Below, piece after piece: positions 7,112 through 10,344 of a stretch of DNA of 10,344 nt. The stretch comes from WFZT01 sp964571845 (GTDB taxonomy: Bacteria; Hydrothermota; Hydrothermia; B15-G9; WFZT01). The translations under genes were made by a program, and so were the position numbers. How positions within the stretch are numbered: position 1 is the stretch's first letter; every line of letters begins with the position of its first letter. Where the stretch lies: positions 1-10,344 of the forward strand of contig CAZNDM010000024.1 of assembly GCA_964571845.1 (NCBI GenBank). The letters are read 5' to 3'. The notes under the pieces are model-generated. The model saw only the letters and a program-made list of their open reading frames with translations. It was not told the DNA's origin and ran no database searches.

Positions 7112-7140
7112 ATGATACCTGTACACCTCTCTTATGTCAA
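7112..7140 (-). promoter_or_regulatory. Strong predicted promoter of the alpha operon
   Basis: On the minus strand, a perfect TTGACA (7135-7140) and TATCAT (7112-7117) are separated by 17 bp. The expected start is near 7105, giving a leader of about 30 nt before rpmJ with the GGAGGA ribosome-binding site at 7081-7086. This fits an operon that is independent of the spc operon. The rest of 7141-7220 shows nothing I can name. Confidence 0.75.
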
Positions 7141-7220
7141 TCTCCCGATGTTTTTAAAGCCCTCTGAATATAAAGTATGTACCCCGAACTTTCATAGCCT
7201 CCCTGCCGCTCTCCTGAAAC

Positions 7221-7249
7221 TTGATGGTTTTCGTGGGCTTGTTTAAGAT
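7221..7249 (+). promoter_or_regulatory. Predicted promoter of the GHL10-like gene
   Basis: TTGATG (7221-7226) and TAAGAT (7244-7249) are 17 bp apart, each matching four of six consensus bases. The -10 box ends 8 bp before the ATG at 7258, so transcription would begin at or next to the start codon. This agrees with the lack of a convincing Shine-Dalgarno sequence. It is a moderate match and could be coincidence. Confidence 0.4.
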
Positions 7250-7257
7250 AGAAGCCG

Positions 7258-8400
7258 ATGTTAAAAATCCTTATTTTTACGATAATCGGAATGATGAACA
7301 CAAAAGGTGTGTGGATCACTGCAAGGCAGCTGAGACCGGAAAATTCAGCTGTGGAGATCGTCAAAAATGCAAGAGAGCTCGGATTAAATGCCCTTTTCGT
7401 CCAGGTCGTGGTCGGAGGATACGCATATTACAGGTCAAAGATACTGCCCGTGTCCGAGTACATCGGAAGCCGGGATGCCCTTAAAGAAATCATTGATGAA
7501 GCCCATAAATACGGCATACAGGTCCATGCATGGGTAAACTCTGTCCTGTTCTGGTCTCTCAGAACTCCACCAAAAGATTCAACTCATGTTTACTACCAGC
7601 ATCCAGACTGGTTCCTGTTTGACGACAACGAAAAAAATACGAGATTTTATACGAGGGAAGAGTTTCTCAGAGCCGGATTTGATGGACTGTTTCTTGAACC
7701 GCGGAAGAAGGAAGTGAGAGATTTTATCGCCTCAATCTTCGAAGAAATTGCATCCAGCTATGATGTTGACGGTGTCCACTTCGATTTTATCAGATATCCG
7801 GGATACTCCTATGGATACGATCCCGGGATCCGCGAGACTTTTGTTTCCCGGTATGAGTATGACCCTATTTTTTCTCCCTACATTTCAAGAATAAAATCCC
7901 CCCACTGGAATACTGTGAGAGCAAAAGATCTGTACGAGAGGTACGCTGAGTATAAATTTAAGATATGGAACGATTCTCGCGTTTCTGCTGTCAGGGAGAT
8001 TGTCCGCGAGGTTCGAAAAAGAGTGAAGAAAATTAATCCTCGTATCGAAATTTCCGCCGCAGTCTTCGCAAATGTAGGATCAGCCTATATCTCTTTGGGT
8101 CAGGACTGGAGAACATGGAACGACGAAGGGTTACTCGATATCACTGTCCCCATGGCATACACGCCATATACAAACGCATTTGAAAAGTATCTCGATTACT
8201 GTACTGCCGGGAAAGGTAATTCCAAACTCCTTATGGGTGTTGGTGTGTGGTTCGATACTTTCAGCAAAGATTTTGTCAGAAAAGAACTGGAAATGGTAAG
8301 GGATTCAAAGGATACTGACGGCTTCGTGATCTTCGCCTATGTGCATCTCAAGGAAAGCGAAGAATTAAGGAAAATAGTTAGAGAATTTACAAAGAAATAA
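7258..8400 (+). CDS. GHL10 / DigH-like glycoside hydrolase (family PF02638)
   Basis: Predicted 380-residue TIM-barrel protein of the glycosyl-hydrolase-like 10 family. Known members include E. coli DigH (YddW), which cuts peptide-free peptidoglycan glycan strands. The barrel starts with KGVWITARQL (16-25) and continues with HAWVN (90-94), the signature DGVHFDFIRYP (171-181), in which D171 and D176 are candidate catalytic acids, and GQDWRTWNDEGLLDITVPMAY (281-301, split here as GQDWRTWNDEG and LLDITVPMAY). Residues 1-11 are hydrophobic but too short for a convincing signal peptide; an in-frame ATG at residue 12 or 13 is an alternative start. It lacks extra binding domains. It is divergent from the alpha operon and convergent with the Fe-S gene, with a 2-nt gap. 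Family is sure; substrate is inferred. Confidence 0.87.
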   Translation: MLKILIFTIIGMMNTKGVWITARQLRPENSAVEIVKNARELGLNALFVQVVVGGYAYYRSKILPVSEYIGSRDALKEIIDEAHKYGIQVHAWVNSVLFWSLRTPPKDSTHVYYQHPDWFLFDDNEKNTRFYTREEFLRAGFDGLFLEPRKKEVRDFIASIFEEIASSYDVDGVHFDFIRYPGYSYGYDPGIRETFVSRYEYDPIFSPYISRIKSPHWNTVRAKDLYERYAEYKFKIWNDSRVSAVREIVREVRKRVKKINPRIEISAAVFANVGSAYISLGQDWRTWNDEGLLDITVPMAYTPYTNAFEKYLDYCTAGKGNSKLLMGVGVWFDTFSKDFVRKELEMVRDSKDTDGFVIFAYVHLKESEELRKIVREFTKK

Positions 8401-8402
8401 AA

Positions 8403-9266
8403 TTATTGAATTCTCAGGTTCCTTTGAAGTTTCAATTCCACGGGCATGCTTAATGGAGTTATAACTTTGATTGCCCTGTCCGGACATACATCGTAACACT
8501 TCATACACCTGATACAATCCACATTGTCGGGGTTCTGCCAGATTCTGATCTCCATAGGGCAGACATTGTAACAGAGATCGCATCTCGAACATCTGTCCAG
8601 ATCAACATGCATACGGATCACGGCAAATCTATTAAAAAGAGAAAAAATAGCACCAAGGGGACACATCATCCTGCAGAAAGGCCGCTTGGTTGTTATAAAA
8701 AGTGCGAGAAAGAATATCAAAAGGCCATATTTCACATAAAAATGCGTTGTCAGAAGGTCGTAAAGAGAAGAGCCCATGGATTCAACGGGATTCCAGGCAA
8801 GGAGAGGAATACCAGCTTCAATTGTTCCTGCCGGGCAGAACTTACAGAACCAGGGCTCCATAAGAATTATGGGTAGCAGAATCGTCAAAATTGCAAGGAC
8901 AGCATACTTTATGTATTTAACCCATTCAGGGAGTCTGATCTTATAGGATGGGATTTTGTAAAGTAGTTCCTGAAACAGGCCAAATGGACAAATCCATCCA
9001 CAAGGAGCCCTGCCAATCAAACCACCGATCAGACCGAAGAAACCGAGCATAAAAAAAGGTATCTGTCTGAGTGTCAGGAAGTGCTGAAATGTGCCTATGG
9101 GACACGCGAATCTCGAAAGGGGACACGAATAACAGTTCAACGCAGGCGCCGGGACGCTCTTGAATATCCCCTGATAAATCGCCTGACCGATGAGAACCCC
9201 TTTGACATAACTGTCAATTGCAGCAGTGCTGATGTATTGAAAGAATCTTCGAATCCTTGAAACCAT
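8403..9266 (-). CDS. NapH/MauN-type polytopic membrane 4Fe-4S protein
   Basis: Predicted 287-residue membrane protein with many iron-sulfur cysteines. In order: C45-C48-C55 (CYSCPLSRFACPIG), C89-C93 (CGWICPFG), C141-C144 (CKFCPAG), C198-C202 (CRMMCPLG), then two complete ferredoxin motifs at C226-C229-C232-C236 and C251-C254-C257-C261. Hydrophobic segments lie around 70-86, 117-136 and 180-192. This domain plan fits the NapH/RdxA/MauN group (PF12801), which passes electrons across or along the membrane. No other subunits of a nitrate, methylamine or oxidase system are present, so the partner is unknown. ATG at 9266 shares its A with the stop codon of the upstream microprotein, so I chose it over GTG at 9269. 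The two genes form one unit. Confidence 0.9.
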   Translation of the reverse strand: MVSRIRRFFQYISTAAIDSYVKGVLIGQAIYQGIFKSVPAPALNCYSCPLSRFACPIGTFQHFLTLRQIPFFMLGFFGLIGGLIGRAPCGWICPFGLFQELLYKIPSYKIRLPEWVKYIKYAVLAILTILLPIILMEPWFCKFCPAGTIEAGIPLLAWNPVESMGSSLYDLLTTHFYVKYGLLIFFLALFITTKRPFCRMMCPLGAIFSLFNRFAVIRMHVDLDRCSRCDLCYNVCPMEIRIWQNPDNVDCIRCMKCYDVCPDRAIKVITPLSMPVELKLQRNLRIQ

Positions 9267-9412
9267 CACTCAAGTCCGATGCAGGAAAAACAGATGAGAG
9301 ATGCGTTCATGTTTATCTCGTTATTTTCTCCGGATCTTATACCGTGAAACAAAAGGAAACCGGAGACAAGTAAAGTAAAGATTATTGCTAATATCCAGCT
9401 TTTTCCTCGCAT
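9266..9412 (-). CDS. 48-residue membrane CxxC microprotein, CD1871A-like
   Basis: A short gene encoding MRGKSWILAI, IFTLLVSGFL, LFHGIRSGEN, NEINMNASLI and CFSCIGLE in sequence. A positively charged start is followed by one membrane span (about 6-23), a short exposed stretch with a G-x-x-x-GE motif, and a C-terminal CFSC followed by IGLE. From memory, this matches the plan of the CD1871A family of CXXC-motif small proteins, which end in ICxxCIG and sit beside 4Fe-4S membrane proteins. The positive-inside rule would place the CxxC outside the cytoplasm. The stop overlaps the next ATG by one base (TGATG). No Shine-Dalgarno is visible; the predicted -10 box ends 8 bp upstream of the ATG. Being a gene is well supported by these points; the redox role is inferred. 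Confidence 0.8.
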   Translation of the reverse strand: MRGKSWILAIIFTLLVSGFLLFHGIRSGENNEINMNASLICFSCIGLE

Positions 9413-9420
9413 CGGCGGAA

Positions 9421-9450
9421 AGTTTATTGGAAAAAAATTTGAATTGTCAA
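9421..9450 (-). promoter_or_regulatory. Predicted leaderless promoter of the Fe-S unit
   Basis: On the minus strand, a perfect TTGACA (9445-9450) is followed after 18 bp by TAAACT (9421-9426, four of six). The start would fall near 9413-9415, at or next to the ATG at 9412. Positions 9451-9539 upstream show no other feature I can name. Confidence 0.6.
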
Positions 9451-9539
9451 ATCAACCACGCTGGATGACTGAAAATTGTTTTTCGGGAAGTGCTACCGGG
9501 ATACACCACCTGTAATTTCATTTCTGGCTCGTGGAGGTC

Positions 9540-10093
9540 AATCCACACTACCTCTCGCGAGGCGGCAGAGTCCACTTACAATCCCTTATTTCTTGTCCAT
9601 GGAATTCTTCATTAATCAACTATCCTCTCGAGAATGTCTCTAACAATTTTTCCCTACTCTTTGCAGGAAAGGAGATTGAAAAGTTCTCTTTCATAAAGCG
9701 CAGTGAAGAAGGATTGACACCCAATTCTTTATCCCGCCTGTGAGAGCTCTCATCAACAATCTCCTCTCCCACAAACAAAGAACCCATCCGCAAACTCCTT
9801 TCATGCGAAGCGGGAGCTATCACTCACAAACTCCCTTCCACCCTTCAGGAACTGTCATCCGCAAACTTCCCTCTCACGAAGTGAAAATTCATCCTCAATC
9901 TCCCCCTGTGAAGTGGGAGATTACTTACAATCTCCCCCACAAAGTGGGAGTTCACACACAATATCCCCTCCCGCGGAGTAGGAGCACACCCACAATCTCC
10001 CATCCCGCGGAGTGGGAGCTCACCCACAATCTCCCATCTCGTGGAGTAGGAGTTCACACACAATCTCCCCCCACAAAGTGGGAGTTCACACAC
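9540..10093 (+). repeat. Right hairpin array with 31-43 bp period, decaying away from the core
   Basis: Unit starts (AATCTCC-like or a worn form) occur at 9540, 9580, 9618, 9645, 9680, 9723, 9758, 9792, 9828, 9863, 9897, 9929, 9960, 9994, 10028 and 10062. Typical units read AATCTCCCCC, loop, GTGGGAG, TTCACACAC, so each can form a CTCCC/GGGAG hairpin. Units from about 9897 to 10093 are regular (31-34 bp); those before 9758 are barely recognisable and irregular (27-43 bp). No protein, phage or CRISPR signature is present. The open frames that cross this region translate the repeat only. Confidence 0.75.
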
Positions 10094-10098
10094 AAACT

Positions 10099-10209
10099 CC
10101 CCTCCCGCCTTGCGGGAGGGGATTGAGGGGAGGGTGAAAAAGCCCCCACCTGTTTCTCCTTGTCATATCTGCTCCTTCTGCCCCCTCCTTTATCCTCCCC
10201 CGCATAGCG
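10099..10209 (+). repeat. Right copy of composite repeat core
   Basis: It consists of a hairpin (CCCCTCCCGC, loop, GCGGGAGGGG, within 10099-10121), a G-rich stretch to 10134, a 66-bp linker (10135-10200) and the first half of a large hairpin. It is the inverted counterpart of 1-111, with the same lengths throughout. It separates two hairpin arrays of different type: the 34-bp type on its left and the 33-bp type on its right. Confidence 0.8.
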
Positions 10210-10344
10210 GGGGAGGAGTTTGAAAAAGGTCCCCGCAAAGCGGGGGAGGAGTTTGAGAAAGGTCCTCGCGAAGCGGGGGAGGAGTCTAAGGGTGTCCACA
10301 CGCAAAGCGGGAGACAAATTTGAGTTGAGATCTCACACTCTGCG
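10194..10344 (+). repeat. Second hairpin array, 33-bp period, running off the window
   Basis: A perfect 10-bp stem with an ATA loop at 10194-10216 (CCTCCCCCGC and GCGGGGGAGG) starts a tandem set. Loop centres of the type CGCAAAGCG recur at 10201, 10234, 10267 and 10301, and a further partial unit follows to the window end. The linker reads GGAGGAGTTTGA then AAAGGT. Units lose stem pairs with distance from the core. No gene is present. Confidence 0.75.

Noticed and set aside
9531..9743. 70-residue plus-strand open frame upstream of the Fe-S unit
   Set aside because: It spans the worn part of the hairpin array; it has no recognisable domain or Shine-Dalgarno sequence.
9740..10126. 128-residue plus-strand open frame in the right array
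   Set aside because: Its sequence is only the translation of the hairpin units (recurring NLPSRGVGVHTQ-like stretches). No ribosome-binding site or family features; the length is due to the lack of stop codons in the repeat.
9540..10344. Possible CRISPR array (regular 31-36 bp period)
   Set aside because: The conserved part and the linker between repeats are both shared; there are no unique spacers, no exact repeats, and no cas genes nearby.

Overview
The window is bacterial. It carries the alpha ribosomal-protein operon, a bacterial RNA polymerase alpha subunit with its C-terminal domain, two type II serine tRNA genes with long variable arms, and -35/-10 promoters of the sigma-70 type. The lineage cannot be fixed from sequence alone. 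The zinc-type ribosomal protein S4 and zinc-type L36, the moderate base composition, and signs of leaderless transcription fit an uncultivated, possibly anaerobic or thermophilic group, but this is a weak inference. Both window ends lie inside repeats of one family, which would also be expected if this is a contig broken at dispersed repeats.

Layout, left to right. Positions 1-384 hold no gene, only a composite hairpin repeat that fades toward the first gene. Positions 385-3924 hold three minus-strand genes in tight order: a membrane flippase-like protein (LPG synthase TM family), a divergent YchF/OLA1-type P-loop NTPase, and an exported UshA-like 5'-nucleotidase. They follow directly after two tandem serine tRNA genes (3935-4116), which appear to have their own promoter overlapping the end of rplQ. 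Positions 4154-7073 are the alpha operon on the minus strand (rpmJ-rpsM-rpsK-rpsD-rpoA-rplQ), led by a near-consensus promoter at 7112-7140. The usual upstream neighbours (secY, adk, map, infA) are absent.

A divergent plus-strand gene (7258-8400) encodes a GHL10/DigH-like glycoside hydrolase. It converges, with a 2-nt gap, on a minus-strand two-gene unit: a 48-residue membrane CxxC microprotein (9266-9412) that resembles the CD1871A family, overlapping by one base a polytopic NapH-like iron-sulfur membrane protein (8403-9266). Both the hydrolase and the microprotein seem to be transcribed from promoters whose -10 box lies 8 bp before the ATG, so their mRNAs would be leaderless or nearly so.

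Positions 9413-10344 hold no gene. They contain the microprotein promoter and then about 800 bp of hairpin repeats. The core of this repeat (10099-10209) is an inverted copy of the left window end (1-111), and on both sides the hairpin array runs from the core toward the genes and becomes progressively more degenerate. This mirrored, polarised repeat architecture and the microprotein/iron-sulfur pair are the most interesting features. The ribosomal and tRNA genes serve translation; the flippase-like protein, nucleotidase and hydrolase point to envelope and periplasmic functions; the Fe-S pair suggests membrane redox chemistry with an unknown partner.
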